The notes under the pieces are model-generated. The model ran no database searches, had not been told where the DNA came from, and worked only from the letters and a program-made list of their open reading frames with translations. A DNA stretch of 56,215 nt from Sphingomonas sp. Root241 (lineage in GTDB: Bacteria > Pseudomonadota > Alphaproteobacteria > Sphingomonadales > Sphingomonadaceae): assembly GCF_001428865.1 (NCBI RefSeq), contig NZ_LMIV01000004.1, positions 374,168-430,382 of the forward strand. Direction: 5' to 3'. Shown piece after piece: positions 25,830 through 35,294 of this stretch; positions within the stretch are counted from its first letter, which is position 1; the number at the start of each line of letters is the position of its first letter. A program made the translations under genes and the position numbers.

Positions 25830-28582
25830 CAGCGCGGGCTGAGCTCGACGATCGTCGGCGTGCTGCCGAGCGGGATCGTATAGGCGTCACGCTCCAGCGT
25901 GCCGGTGGACGGTGTCAGCGCCTTCGCGCCGGTCGTCGTCGTTTCGATCCGCAGCCGCGCCACGGGGGTTGTCGCCGTTGCAGGGTCGAGCGTCACGTTG
26001 ATCGCGCCGTTGACCGGCGTGTAGGTGACGTTGGCGATCTTGCCGGCGTCGAGCGTGATCCACGCCCCCGCAGGGGCAACGAACAGCCGCGATCGGGCGC
26101 CGTCCTTCGGCGCAATCTGCACGCCGTCCTTGCCGATCGTCACGTCGCCGCCGAAGCCGAGCCAGCCGAAGGTCGGATCGTTGACAAGGTAGGTCGCTGC
26201 CGCGAGCGCATGGCCATAGAAGCCCATGCCGTAATCGCCGGTATACGGGTCCCATTTCATCATATCCGGCCAGGCGTGGAACGCCGCCGAGGAGAAGCCC
26301 TCCCGGTCGATATTGGTGATGCCGCCCATCATTCCGCCGTACGCGACGCGGAGCAGATGCAGGTCCTTCGGGTTCTGGCGATAGGCGTCGAACAAGGGGA
26401 CTGCGTTGAGCGCCGAGCCGTAATGGTGGATTTGGCGCTCGATCCGCGGATATTTGCCGCCATAGAGGAAGTCCCAATAGCGGCGGGCATTGCCGTTATA
26501 GCCCCAGCTCGGGATCGTCGGATCATAGCCGAGGATCACTTCGCGGGTGATTTCGGCCTGCGGCTGGTAGCCGAAATAGCGCATCCATGCATAGACTTCG
26601 GGCTGACCGGTCGAATCCCACGGCATCTCCGATCCGAACGGGAATTTGAGCGTGCGCCAGTGATCGGCGCGCTTCTTCATCAGCTTTTCCATCTCGGCGG
26701 CCTCTGCGGCGAGACCCTCGCGCTTCAGGTCCTTGAGGATGTCGACGAAGACATCGCCCTCCATCAGCCCGAATTCGGCATAATAAGGCGCGTCGCGCAT
26801 CATCGCGACAGTGGTCTGGTATGCGTGTTCGAGATACCAGCGCCAGTCGTGCGTCTTCACAAGGCCGGGATGGTTGCGCGCGATGCGATAGAGCACCCAA
26901 TGCCCGATCGCGACGTGTGGATAGTTATAAGCGCGGCCGAGATCGTTCGCGTCCTTCTCCTTCCACGAGGTCCACGATTTCCACTTGTCGGCGTCCTTGT
27001 AGAGATCGGGGAACTTGGCCGGGTCATAATAGAACAGGCTCTTCTTGACTGCGCCGGCCTGCGGGCCCTCGGCGATCTGGAGGTTGCCGACGACGGTCTC
27101 GGTCACCAGCCGTTCGAGCTTGGCGACCTCGGCGGGATCGGGATTGTCGAGCTGCTTCATCGTCGCGGCGACCCACGCGCCGCCGCCGCCCTCGTCGCTC
27201 ATCCCGGCGATCCACACGCGCGGCTCGACATCGACGATCTTCTTCGCCTCGTTGTCGTATGTCAGGATCGCCGGCGAACGCCCGAACGGATCGCCCTTGC
27301 CCTCATACCATTGCTTGGTCGTCGAGAAGCGTCCGAGATCGGCCATAGTCTGCTCGAGCGGCTTGGTGACGAAATAGCTGACCGTCTGCACCTGCCCGTC
27401 GGCATAAGTGAGCGTCAGCCGTGCCTGGCCCCATTGCCTGCCGCGGATGTTGAGCCTGGCCCAACCCTTTTGCGCACCCGCGGGCGTCGCCTCGACCGCG
27501 CCCGCCGGATAGCTCTCGATCTTGCGGATCGCGCTGGGCGCCTTGATGAACAGCGTGGCGGACTGGTCTTCGGGCACGACATAACCGGGAATGCCGACGG
27601 CGACCGGGCGCTTGTTGGCGATCAGCGTGGTCTCGATGTCGCGGATCGACGGCGTCTCGGTCATCCGCACCCCGACCTCGATCGTCTGACCGGGCGCGAG
27701 GGTGCGCCTGGTGGGTGCGTTCCATTGCTCGCCGGCGTCCTTCCACTCGCGGTCGGCATAGCCGACGCTGTGCACCGTCCAGTCGTAAAACCCTTCCGAG
27801 GTCTGGCCGCGCTGGCTCTTGTCGGTGAAGATCGAGCCTTTGGCTTCGCGCGGATTCTTGAGCGGGGCCCAAGCCTCGAGCGGGCTGCCCTTTTCGGGGA
27901 GCACGAGCAGCGCGGGACCTTGGCCGTTGAGGCGGGTGACCTGCAGATAGCCGGCGTCGCGGCCGATATAGGGATCGACGAAGCTCGCCTCGGCATGCGC
28001 CTGATCGAGGTTGCGATCGGTGATGATATTGTCGAACACCATCGGCATGCCGAGCGCGCCGATCTCCAGCGGCGCGCCTGAGCTGTTGGTGATGCGGAAG
28101 CGCAAGGCGAGCAGCCCGGCCTCGTTCACCCAGCGACGCTCGACCTTGAACGGCGGGTCGGCGCCCATGCTCGCGGTGATGTCCGCCGCCGCGATCACCT
28201 TGCCAGTCCTCGGAAGCAGCCGGATCGGCTTGCGTGCCTGCGCCGAGGCGAAGTCGCGCCATTCGCCGCCGGGCGCGCGGACGCGCAGGTTGAGGTCACC
28301 GATATGATTGTAGCCGTCGCCGGCGCGCTCGGGCTCGCGCGCAGTCGGCACGAAGCTGAAAGCGGGCTCGGCGGCGGGCGAGAGACGCGCCAGCGTCTGG
28401 GTGTCGCTGCGCAGCGCGACTTCAAAGCTGCCGACCTTGTACGGCGTGGTGTGGACCGGCGGATAGACCGGCTTGGGCCGCTCCTGCGCCATCAGCGCGG
28501 GGACGCAGACCGCGGACGAGGCGCCGGCGAGGAGAAGGGTCGCGGGGCCGAGGAAGCGGGCAGTGCGCATGGGGGTTCTCAT
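25829..28582 (-). CDS. DUF5695-like large secreted protein, candidate glycosidase
   Basis: 917 residues with a signal peptide (ATLLLAGASSAVCVPALMAQ). The N-terminal 30-420 is beta-rich; from about 430 on it is alpha-helical with many W and Y (WYEGKGDPFGRSPAIL, NYPHVAIGHWVLYRIARN, DWRWYLEHAYQTTVAMMRDA, MPWDSTGQPEVYAWMRYFGY, HAWPDMMKWDPYTGDYGMGF), like an (alpha/alpha) toroid glycosidase. I think it belongs to the DUF5695 group, whose biochemical role I do not know. Start ATG 28582 overlaps the S9 peptidase stop (ATGA). Context with arabinosidases suggests it acts on Hyp-linked or other extensin glycans. The longer upstream frame lies inside the S9 gene. Confidence 0.6.
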   Translation of the reverse strand: MRTPMRTARFLGPATLLLAGASSAVCVPALMAQERPKPVYPPVHTTPYKVGSFEVALRSDTQTLARLSPAAEPAFSFVPTAREPERAGDGYNHIGDLNLRVRAPGGEWRDFASAQARKPIRLLPRTGKVIAAADITASMGADPPFKVERRWVNEAGLLALRFRITNSSGAPLEIGALGMPMVFDNIITDRNLDQAHAEASFVDPYIGRDAGYLQVTRLNGQGPALLVLPEKGSPLEAWAPLKNPREAKGSIFTDKSQRGQTSEGFYDWTVHSVGYADREWKDAGEQWNAPTRRTLAPGQTIEVGVRMTETPSIRDIETTLIANKRPVAVGIPGYVVPEDQSATLFIKAPSAIRKIESYPAGAVEATPAGAQKGWARLNIRGRQWGQARLTLTYADGQVQTVSYFVTKPLEQTMADLGRFSTTKQWYEGKGDPFGRSPAILTYDNEAKKIVDVEPRVWIAGMSDEGGGGAWVAATMKQLDNPDPAEVAKLERLVTETVVGNLQIAEGPQAGAVKKSLFYYDPAKFPDLYKDADKWKSWTSWKEKDANDLGRAYNYPHVAIGHWVLYRIARNHPGLVKTHDWRWYLEHAYQTTVAMMRDAPYYAEFGLMEGDVFVDILKDLKREGLAAEAAEMEKLMKKRADHWRTLKFPFGSEMPWDSTGQPEVYAWMRYFGYQPQAEITREVILGYDPTIPSWGYNGNARRYWDFLYGGKYPRIERQIHHYGSALNAVPLFDAYRQNPKDLHLLRVAYGGMMGGITNIDREGFSSAAFHAWPDMMKWDPYTGDYGMGFYGHALAAATYLVNDPTFGWLGFGGDVTIGKDGVQIAPKDGARSRLFVAPAGAWITLDAGKIANVTYTPVNGAINVTLDPATATTPVARLRIETTTTGAKALTPSTGTLERDAYTIPLGSTPTIVELSPR

Positions 28583-30930
28583 TTCTCGGTTGCGCCGATC
28601 GCCGGCATGGCGGGATCCGGCTCGGGCAAAGATAGCACCGGCGGTTTCTCGTCGAGCAGATGGCGTGTGAAATAGTCGCGGAGCTTGCGCCAGAAGAAGG
28701 GCTGGGCGACGCGGTGCGTGGTGTTCGGCAGGATCACGACATCTACGTCGCGCCCCGCGGTGATCAGCGCATTCGCCAGGCGCATGCTCTCGGTGACGGG
28801 AACATTGTCGTCGATGTCGCCGTGGATCAGTAGCAGCTTGCCCCGCAGGTTCTTCGCGACCGACATGTTGGAGTTGCGCTCCCACACGGCTTCGTCGGGA
28901 TTGCCCATCGAGACTTCGGGCCACCACGCCTTGTCGAGCCGCAGATCGTGATTCCCCGACGACGCGACGGCGACCTTGAAGAAGTCGGGCCGGCGCAGCA
29001 CGAATCGTGCGGCGTCATAGCCGCCTGCCGAGCCACCATAGACGCCGACACGGGTGGCATCGATGTACGGATATCGGGCGGCCATCTGGCGGATCATTGC
29101 GATATGATCGTCCAGCCCGACTTCGCCGAGATTCTGCCAGGCGGGAAGGCGGAAGGCCTGACCGCGGCGTGAAGTGCCGGTGCCGTCGATGGTGACGACG
29201 ATCGCACCCAATTGCGCGACGCTGTTCGCACCGGCGGTGACCGCACCGTTCCAGCTTGTCGGCACGTTGGTGGTGGTCGGGCCGGTATAGACCGCGTCGA
29301 TGATCGGGTAGCGCGCCTTCGGATCGAAGTTCGCCGGGCGCCAGATCATCCCATAGAGCCGAGTCTTGCCGTCGGCGGCGAGGCCGGTGAACGGCTCGGG
29401 CGGGGTGTAGCCGCTCGCGAACAACGCGCTTCCGTCCGCCGTGGCGAGGTCGGTGACGATGCGGCCATCGCGTGCGTCACGTACAACCGTGCGGGTGGGG
29501 ACGGTCGGGCTCGACATCGCATCGATGAAGTATTTGCCGTCGGGCGATACTTCGACTTCGTGATCGAGCGGCTCGGGGGTGAGCAAGCCGGGTTGCTTGC
29601 CGTCCAGCGTCACGCGATAGAGCGCGCGGTAATAGGGATTGCGGTTGCGTTCGCGGCCGACGCCGGTGACGAGAAGCGTACGCTCTTTCGCGTCGAGATG
29701 CGCGACGTCGAGCACCTCCCAATCGCCGCGGGTGAGCGGGATGCCGCCGTCCGGGTCACCGGGCCGGACGAAATAGAGCTGTGCCCAACCGGAGCGCTCG
29801 GAAATGGAAAGCTCGCCGCCAAGCTCGGGTGCGGGGCGCAGATTGCTGGAAGTCACTGTGACGATCGGCTGGACCGCTTCGCGCGCAGTGATGGTCGCCT
29901 TGCCGGTCTTCGGATCGGCTTCGTAGACGACGAGCTGTTTGTAGCCACGCTCGGTCCATTGGACGCGGACCTTGCCGCCCGACCAGCCCATGTCGGGCGG
30001 GGAGGGGTAGAGGATCGATTCCGAAGGCACGTCGAGCGGAACGAGGGTCGCGCGCCTGCGCTTGAGGGCATCCTCGACATCGACCGTGAAGCGCGTCGCC
30101 TGCGGCAGCTTGGCGGCGCCGGCGAGCGGATACACATATTGGAAGCTGCGCGGATAGAAGCTGCCCGGCGGGTTTTCCTGCGTGATCGAAAGCCGTTCGA
30201 CGCCGCGCGTGTCGAGCCGCCAGCTCAGGATGCTGCGGCTGTCGGGTGACCACATCACCGACACCGGCATCTTCGGTTCTTCGGTGCCGGCCTTGAGGAT
30301 GTCGGCGAGCTGCGGAATGCTGCGGCCATAAGACTGCTCGCGCGTGCCGTCGGTGGTCAGCGCGACCTGGCGGCCGGACTTTCGATCGCGCGCGAACAGG
30401 TTGAAATCGCGCGCGACGATCTCGAAGCGGCCGTCGGGCGATACGGCGCCTTCGCCGTCGGGCGCGCCCTTCTTCGCTTCGGCCAGTTCGCCGGCGCCGC
30501 TCAGCGTCCATTGCTTGTCGGCGACGCCGAAGGTGAGGGTGCCGTCCTTCGCACTGTAATCGGCGTCCTCGAGGCGCAGTGCGAGTGCGTCGACTTCCTT
30601 GCCGGTCGCCTTCGCCACCAGTTCAGCCAGCCGCGCCTCGTCGACGATCGTACGCGACTGGCTCGTGGCGAGTTCGAGATAGCGGATCTGCCGCTTGCCC
30701 GCGCTGCCGAGCCGGTAGAGGATGCCGGTGCCGTCGCGCGTGAAGGTCGCGCGCAGATCGGCGTTGACGATCAGTTTGTCCAGTTCGGGACGCAAATATC
30801 GATCGGCGCGGGCATAACGGTCGGCGATGCTCGGGGTCGGCGTCGGATCGGCATTGGCCGCCAGGAGCAACGGCCCCGACAGTAAAGCGACGATCAGCCC
30901 CGGCCGCCATCCTGCTCGATCCTGTTGCAT
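28579..30930 (-). CDS. Secreted S9-family prolyl peptidase (DPP-IV-like)
   Basis: 783 residues with a signal peptide (GLIVALLSGPLLLAANA). An N-terminal beta-propeller (about 40-520, repeats such as GAVSPDGRFEI, VMWSPDSRSIL) precedes the alpha/beta-hydrolase domain with catalytic Ser634 (GVYGGSAGGYDA), Asp707 (HGDIDDNVP) and His739 (NTTHRVAQPFF). S9 enzymes cleave after proline, DPP-IV types releasing Xaa-Pro dipeptides. This suits a Pro/Hyp-rich substrate and feeds the POT porter of the same operon. Start ATG 30930 follows GGGAGGG. The operator-like element at 30987-31002 lies 57 bases upstream. Confidence 0.85.
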   Translation of the reverse strand: MQQDRAGWRPGLIVALLSGPLLLAANADPTPTPSIADRYARADRYLRPELDKLIVNADLRATFTRDGTGILYRLGSAGKRQIRYLELATSQSRTIVDEARLAELVAKATGKEVDALALRLEDADYSAKDGTLTFGVADKQWTLSGAGELAEAKKGAPDGEGAVSPDGRFEIVARDFNLFARDRKSGRQVALTTDGTREQSYGRSIPQLADILKAGTEEPKMPVSVMWSPDSRSILSWRLDTRGVERLSITQENPPGSFYPRSFQYVYPLAGAAKLPQATRFTVDVEDALKRRRATLVPLDVPSESILYPSPPDMGWSGGKVRVQWTERGYKQLVVYEADPKTGKATITAREAVQPIVTVTSSNLRPAPELGGELSISERSGWAQLYFVRPGDPDGGIPLTRGDWEVLDVAHLDAKERTLLVTGVGRERNRNPYYRALYRVTLDGKQPGLLTPEPLDHEVEVSPDGKYFIDAMSSPTVPTRTVVRDARDGRIVTDLATADGSALFASGYTPPEPFTGLAADGKTRLYGMIWRPANFDPKARYPIIDAVYTGPTTTNVPTSWNGAVTAGANSVAQLGAIVVTIDGTGTSRRGQAFRLPAWQNLGEVGLDDHIAMIRQMAARYPYIDATRVGVYGGSAGGYDAARFVLRRPDFFKVAVASSGNHDLRLDKAWWPEVSMGNPDEAVWERNSNMSVAKNLRGKLLLIHGDIDDNVPVTESMRLANALITAGRDVDVVILPNTTHRVAQPFFWRKLRDYFTRHLLDEKPPVLSLPEPDPAMPAIGATEK

Positions 30931-30986
30931 CCGCGCCCTCCCTTGTCCCGGCATATCGAGGCAGAGACGCCAGCTCAACTAAAATT

Positions 30987-31002
30987 ATACGGTATATGGT
31001 AT
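30987..31002. promoter_or_regulatory. Candidate GntR operator A (S9 operon / gntR divergent promoter)
   Basis: ATACGGTATATGGTAT lies about 55 bases from both divergent start codons (30930 and 31057). The core TATACGGTAT is identical to that of site B at 31864-31877. Sites C-E share the TATAC core with looser flanks. Confidence 0.6.
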
Positions 31003-31056
31003 GACGCCGTTGCATTTCGCTCCGGACCCGGTAGCGTTGAGCCAGGAGAGTTGGGC

Positions 31057-31806
31057 TTGGGCGGATATAGTACCCATATCAGGCGGGGCACGCTGCTCCA
31101 GAGCGACAGTGCGCAGCGGCTGCAGGGCTCGCTCGCCCAGCAGCTTGCCGTGATGATCCTGTCCGGCGAACTGCCCGAAGGACATGTCTTCCCGAGCGAG
31201 CTTGATTATGCCGAGCAGATCGGCATGTCGCGTTCGGCGTTGCGCGAGGCGTTCCGGATGCTCTCCGCCAAGGGGCTGGTCGAGAGCCGGCCCAAGGCGG
31301 GGACGCGCGTGGCCTCGCGGCGGCAATGGAGTCTGCTCGATCCCGATCTGCTCGCCTGGCAGTTCGAGGCGAAGCCGAGCCTCAAGTTCGTGTTCGACCT
31401 GTTCGAGCTGCGCATGGTGGTGGAGCCTAATGCCGCCGCGTTCGCCGCCGAACGGCGCAGCGAGGCGCAATTGGCCGCGATGGGCGAGGCGCTCGACATG
31501 ATGGCCCTGTACGGGCTCGCCACCGAGAAGGGGCGGTACGCCGACCAGCGCTTCCACATGATCATGATGGAGGCGACGCAAAACGAAGCGATGATCGCGT
31601 TGGCGAGCTCAATCCTCGCGGCGATCGCCTGGACGACGATCTACAAGCAGCGCAAGCGTGCGCTGCCGCGCGATCCGATCCCCGAGCATCGCGCGCTGCT
31701 CGATGCGATTGCTGCCAGCGAGATCGAAGGCGCCCGTGCGGCAATGACCGAACTGGTCCGCCTCGCGCTCTCCGACACCGAAATCTCGCTGCTCGACGAG
31801 CCTTGA
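31057..31806 (+). CDS. GntR-family (FadR subfamily, DgoR-like) transcriptional regulator
   Basis: 249 residues. Winged helix at about 14-85 (LAQQLAVMILSGELPEGHVF, SELDYAEQIGMSRSALREAF, KAGTRVASRRQWSLLDPDLLAW), followed by a helical FCD effector domain with likely metal/ligand residues in EPNAAAF, the HMIMMEAT helix and EHRALLDAI. The SLLDPDLLAW segment resembles sugar-acid repressors such as DgoR. TTG 31057 is chosen because GGAGAG lies 6 bases upstream; no ATG fits. It sits between two operons that both carry the TATACGGTAT element, so it is a good candidate repressor of the whole region. Confidence 0.82.
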   Translation: MGGYSTHIRRGTLLQSDSAQRLQGSLAQQLAVMILSGELPEGHVFPSELDYAEQIGMSRSALREAFRMLSAKGLVESRPKAGTRVASRRQWSLLDPDLLAWQFEAKPSLKFVFDLFELRMVVEPNAAAFAAERRSEAQLAAMGEALDMMALYGLATEKGRYADQRFHMIMMEATQNEAMIALASSILAAIAWTTIYKQRKRALPRDPIPEHRALLDAIAASEIEGARAAMTELVRLALSDTEISLLDEP

Positions 31807-31863
31807 AAGGGAGGAATTTGTGACGCTCCATTCGAGGATTGACGCTCCACATCCTCAACGATA

Positions 31864-31877
31864 ATCGTATACGGTAT
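31864..31877. promoter_or_regulatory. Candidate GntR operator B (GH127 operon)
   Basis: ATCGTATACGGTAT, ending 13 bases before ATG 31891 and just before the RBS GGAG. An operator here would block initiation or early elongation. GTATAC forms the palindromic centre, as in UxuR/ExuR-type GntR sites. Confidence 0.65.
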
Positions 31878-31890
31878 TCAGGAGACCAAG

Positions 31891-34275
31891 ATGCAGATGA
31901 TGCGCGCTTCCCGGCGGGAATTGATGTTCGGAGCCGCTGCGCTGGCGGTGACGGCGCAGGCCGGGATTGCGCGCGCCGCGGCCGCCGGAGCGTTCGCGCC
32001 CAGGGGCGTCAAGCCGCTGCCGCTCGCTTCGGTCCGCTTGCGGCCGTCGGACTATGCCACTGCGGTCGAGGTCAACCGCAAATATCTCTATCGGCTCAGC
32101 CCCGATCGACTTCTGCATAACTTTCGCAAATATGCCGGGCTCGCACCCAAGGCCGAGATTTATGGCGGATGGGAAAGCGACACGATCGCGGGCCATACCC
32201 TAGGTCATTATCTGACCGCTTTGGTGCTGATGTGGCAGCAGACCGGCGATGCCGAGATGCGCACCCGCGCCGATTACATCGTCGATGAACTCGCCGAGGC
32301 GCAGGCCAAGCGCGGTACCGGCTATGTCGGTGCACTCGGACGCAAGCGGAAGGACGGCAGCGTCGTCGACGGCGAGGAGATCTTCGGCGAAGTGATGAAG
32401 GGCGAGATCAAGTCCGGCGGGTTCGATCTCAACGGCTCGTGGTCGCCGCTTTACACCGTGCACAAATTGTTCGCCGGGCTGCTCGATGTCCATGGCGCAT
32501 GGGGCAACAAGAAGGCACTGGCGGTCGTCGAGGGGCTAGGCGGCTATTTCGAACGGGTGTTCGCAGCGCTCACGCCCGCGCAAATCCAGGAAGTGCTGGG
32601 CTGCGAATATGGCGGGCTCAACGAGAGCTATGCCGAGCTGCACCAGCGCACCGGCCATCCGCGCTGGCTCAAGATGGCAGAGACACTCTACGACAACCGC
32701 GTGCTCGATCCGCTGAGCAACCGCGAGGACAAGCTCGCCAATTTCCACGCCAACACCCAGGTGCCCAAGCTGATCGGGCTGGCGCGGATCTACGATATCA
32801 CGGGCGACGAGAAGCGCCGGACCGCGGCGACCTTCTTCTGGGAGCGGGTGACCGGGCATCATAGCTATGTCATCGGCGGCAATGCCGACCGCGAATATTT
32901 CTTCACGCCCGACACCGTCGCTGACCACATCACGGAGCAGACCTGCGAGCATTGCAACACCTACAACATGCTCAAGCTCACCCGGCATCTCTATGGCTGG
33001 CAGCCCGACGGCGCGCTGTTCGACTTTTACGAACGCGCGCATCTCAATCATGTGATGTCGGCGCAGGACCCGGTGACGGGCGGCTTCACCTATATGACCC
33101 CGCTGATGACCGGCAGCGAGCGCGGCTATTCGACGGTGGACGACGATGCCTTCTGGTGCTGCGTCGGCAGCGGCATGGAGGTCCATTCCAAGCATGGTGA
33201 GTCGATCTTCTGGGAAGACGATGCCGGCGGGCTGATCGTCAATCTCTACATCCCCGCCGACGCCAGCTGGGCGAAGCGCAGTGCCGAGCTGACGCTGGAG
33301 ACCAATTATCCGTTCGCGCCCGAAAGCACGCTGACCTTCAATAAGGTCAAGGCAGGTCGTTTCCCGGTGGCGCTGCGCGTGCCCGGCTGGGCGGCGGGCA
33401 AGGCGGTGGTCAGCGTCAACGGTAAGCCGGCCACGCCCGCATTCGAGCGCGGCTATGCCGTGGTCGACCGGCGCTGGAAGGCTGGCGACACGGTGTCGAT
33501 CGCGCTGCCGCTCGAGCTCCGGATCGAGGCGGCGCCGGGCGACGAGAATACCATCGCCGTGCTCAGCGGGCCCATGGTGCTCGCCGCCGATCTGGGGGCG
33601 AAGGAGACTAAATGGGAGCAGGCTGATCCGGCGCTGGTCGGTGCCGATCTGCTTGCGGCTTTCACTCCGAGCGACCCTGCGAAGGGTATCTTCGATACGC
33701 GCGGGGTGGTGCGTCCGGCTGACTTGCAGTTCGTGCCCTTCTATCGCCAGTACAACCGCCGCAGCGCGACCTATTTCAAGCGCTTTTCGGAGAGCGCCTG
33801 GGCAGCCGAGGAAAAGGCGTTCCTCGCGGAGCAGGCGCGGCTGAAGGACATTGCTGCGCGTTCGGTCGACGTGATGTTCCTCGGCGAGATGCAGCCCGAG
33901 CGCGACCACAACCTCACCTCGGAGATTTCCTACCCGGTCACCTATCGCGGCCGGCAGGGGCGCGACGCGCGTTCGGGCGGGTTCATCGAGTTCACCCTCA
34001 AGCCCAAGGATGGCCCGCTGATCCTGCAGGCGACTTATTGGGGCGGCGAGCGCAAGCGCGACTTCGACATCCTCGTCGACAATGTGAAGGTCGCCACCCA
34101 GACGCTCGACAACGACAGACCGGGCAAGTTCTTTGACGTGGAGTATCCGCTCCCCGAGCCGCTGACCAAGGGCAAGAAGGAAGTGCGCGTTCGGATCGTG
34201 CCGCATGATCGCAGCACCGCCGGCCCGATCTTCGGGGTGCGGCTGTTCACTGCCAAGCCGGGCGTCAAGATTTGA
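31891..34275 (+). CDS. GH127-family beta-L-arabinofuranosidase (HypBA1-like)
   Basis: 794 residues. A Tat-like signal (RASRRELMFGAAALAV) leads into the (alpha/alpha)6 barrel. The zinc/thiolate centre of GH127 is present: CEHCNTYN at 352-359 (Glu353, Cys355) and WCCVGSGMEVHSKHG at 422-436, where Cys423 would be the nucleophile and Cys424 a zinc ligand. GH127 HypBA1 removes beta-1,2-L-Araf from hydroxyproline-linked arabino-oligosaccharides of extensin. A C-terminal beta domain (about 660-790) follows. ATG 31891 has GGAG upstream. First gene of the operon GH127 - Ldh - DUF885 - GH43. Related family GH146 cannot be fully excluded. Confidence 0.86.
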   Translation: MQMMRASRRELMFGAAALAVTAQAGIARAAAAGAFAPRGVKPLPLASVRLRPSDYATAVEVNRKYLYRLSPDRLLHNFRKYAGLAPKAEIYGGWESDTIAGHTLGHYLTALVLMWQQTGDAEMRTRADYIVDELAEAQAKRGTGYVGALGRKRKDGSVVDGEEIFGEVMKGEIKSGGFDLNGSWSPLYTVHKLFAGLLDVHGAWGNKKALAVVEGLGGYFERVFAALTPAQIQEVLGCEYGGLNESYAELHQRTGHPRWLKMAETLYDNRVLDPLSNREDKLANFHANTQVPKLIGLARIYDITGDEKRRTAATFFWERVTGHHSYVIGGNADREYFFTPDTVADHITEQTCEHCNTYNMLKLTRHLYGWQPDGALFDFYERAHLNHVMSAQDPVTGGFTYMTPLMTGSERGYSTVDDDAFWCCVGSGMEVHSKHGESIFWEDDAGGLIVNLYIPADASWAKRSAELTLETNYPFAPESTLTFNKVKAGRFPVALRVPGWAAGKAVVSVNGKPATPAFERGYAVVDRRWKAGDTVSIALPLELRIEAAPGDENTIAVLSGPMVLAADLGAKETKWEQADPALVGADLLAAFTPSDPAKGIFDTRGVVRPADLQFVPFYRQYNRRSATYFKRFSESAWAAEEKAFLAEQARLKDIAARSVDVMFLGEMQPERDHNLTSEISYPVTYRGRQGRDARSGGFIEFTLKPKDGPLILQATYWGGERKRDFDILVDNVKVATQTLDNDRPGKFFDVEYPLPEPLTKGKKEVRVRIVPHDRSTAGPIFGVRLFTAKPGVKI

Positions 34276-35294
34276 GCGGGGCCGCGGCCGGCGTCGCGAT
34301 GACGCTCGACGAATTGCGTGAACTCGCCCGGGCCAAGCTGCGCGCGGCCGGGCTTGCGGGCGAGCATGCCGATGCGGTGGCCGAGACGATGGTGTCCGGC
34401 GAGCGTGACGGTTGCGCCAGCCATGGCATCTATCGTTTGCTCGTCGCCGATCGCAGCATCCGCGCCGGGGTGGTGGTGCCAGATGCGGTGCCGCGGGTGT
34501 CGGAGCCCAAAGCTGGCTTGGTACGCGTCGATGGCGGAGGCGGGTTTGCGCAGCTCGCGTTTGAGCGCGGCATGCCGTTGCTCGTCGAGAAGGCGCGCGC
34601 CAACGGGATTGCGGCTTTGGCGCTGAACAATTTCGTCCACTTCGCTGCGCTCTGGCCCGAGGTCGAGGCATTGGCAGAGCAGGGACTGGTCGCACTGGCC
34701 TTCACTCCCAGCCATGCCTGGGTCGCGCCGACGGGCGGGACCAAGCCGGTATTCGGCACCAATCCGATCGCGTTCGGCTGGCCGCGGCCGGGACGCGAGC
34801 CGTTCGTGTTCGACTTCGCCACCAGCGCGGTCGCGCGCGGCGAGATCGAGCTGCATCGCCGCGAGGGCCGGGCGATCCCCGCGGATTGGGGCTATGATTC
34901 CGAGGGTCGCAGCACCACTGACGCCGAGGCGGTGCTGAACGGGGCGATGCGGACCTTTGGCGGGCACAAGGGCTCGGCGCTGGCGGCGATGGTCGAATTG
35001 CTCGCCGGGCCGCTGATCGCCGACATGACCAGCGCGGAATCGATTGCCGCCGACAAGGGCCGCGGTGGCTCGCCGATCGGCGGTGAGCTGATCCTCGCGA
35101 TCGATCCGGCGGGGTTTCTGGGCGATGCGGTGCAGGAACATCTGGAGCGGGCCGAGGCGCTGTTCGACGCGATCGAAGGGCAGGGTGCCCGGCTGCCCTC
35201 GCAGCGGCGTTATGCCGCGCGGACGCGGAGCCTGACGCAAGGCGTGACGATCCCCGCAGCGCTGTATGCGGACATCATGGCGATCGGAGTTTGA
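34272..35294 (+). CDS. Ldh-family NAD(P)H-dependent oxidoreductase (possible pyrroline-2-carboxylate reductase)
   Basis: 340 residues of the malate/L-sulpholactate/ureidoglycolate dehydrogenase superfamily, which includes Delta1-pyrroline-2-carboxylate reductases. Typical motifs: SGERDGCASHGIYRL (about 42-56), ALNNFVHFAALWP with the active-site His at about 125, FGTNPIAFGWPR, and FGGHKGSALAAMVELLAG. A cyclic imine role would fit the surrounding proline/hydroxyproline catabolism, but lactate or malate-like substrates are possible. TTG 34272 overlaps the GH127 stop (TTGA); ATG 34299 is the alternative start. No signal peptide, so cytosolic. Confidence 0.72.
   Translation: MSGAAAGVAMTLDELRELARAKLRAAGLAGEHADAVAETMVSGERDGCASHGIYRLLVADRSIRAGVVVPDAVPRVSEPKAGLVRVDGGGGFAQLAFERGMPLLVEKARANGIAALALNNFVHFAALWPEVEALAEQGLVALAFTPSHAWVAPTGGTKPVFGTNPIAFGWPRPGREPFVFDFATSAVARGEIELHRREGRAIPADWGYDSEGRSTTDAEAVLNGAMRTFGGHKGSALAAMVELLAGPLIADMTSAESIAADKGRGGSPIGGELILAIDPAGFLGDAVQEHLERAEALFDAIEGQGARLPSQRRYAARTRSLTQGVTIPAALYADIMAIGV

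Noticed and set aside
26241..26246. GTATAC inside the DUF5695-like gene (another at 56184 in the RHS gene)
   Set aside because: Within coding sequence, not AT-flanked, and not near a start codon; likely chance occurrences.
25829..28927. N-terminal extension of the DUF5695-like protein to 1032 residues
   Set aside because: The extension lies inside the S9 peptidase domain; ATG 28582 gives a signal peptide and an ATGA junction.
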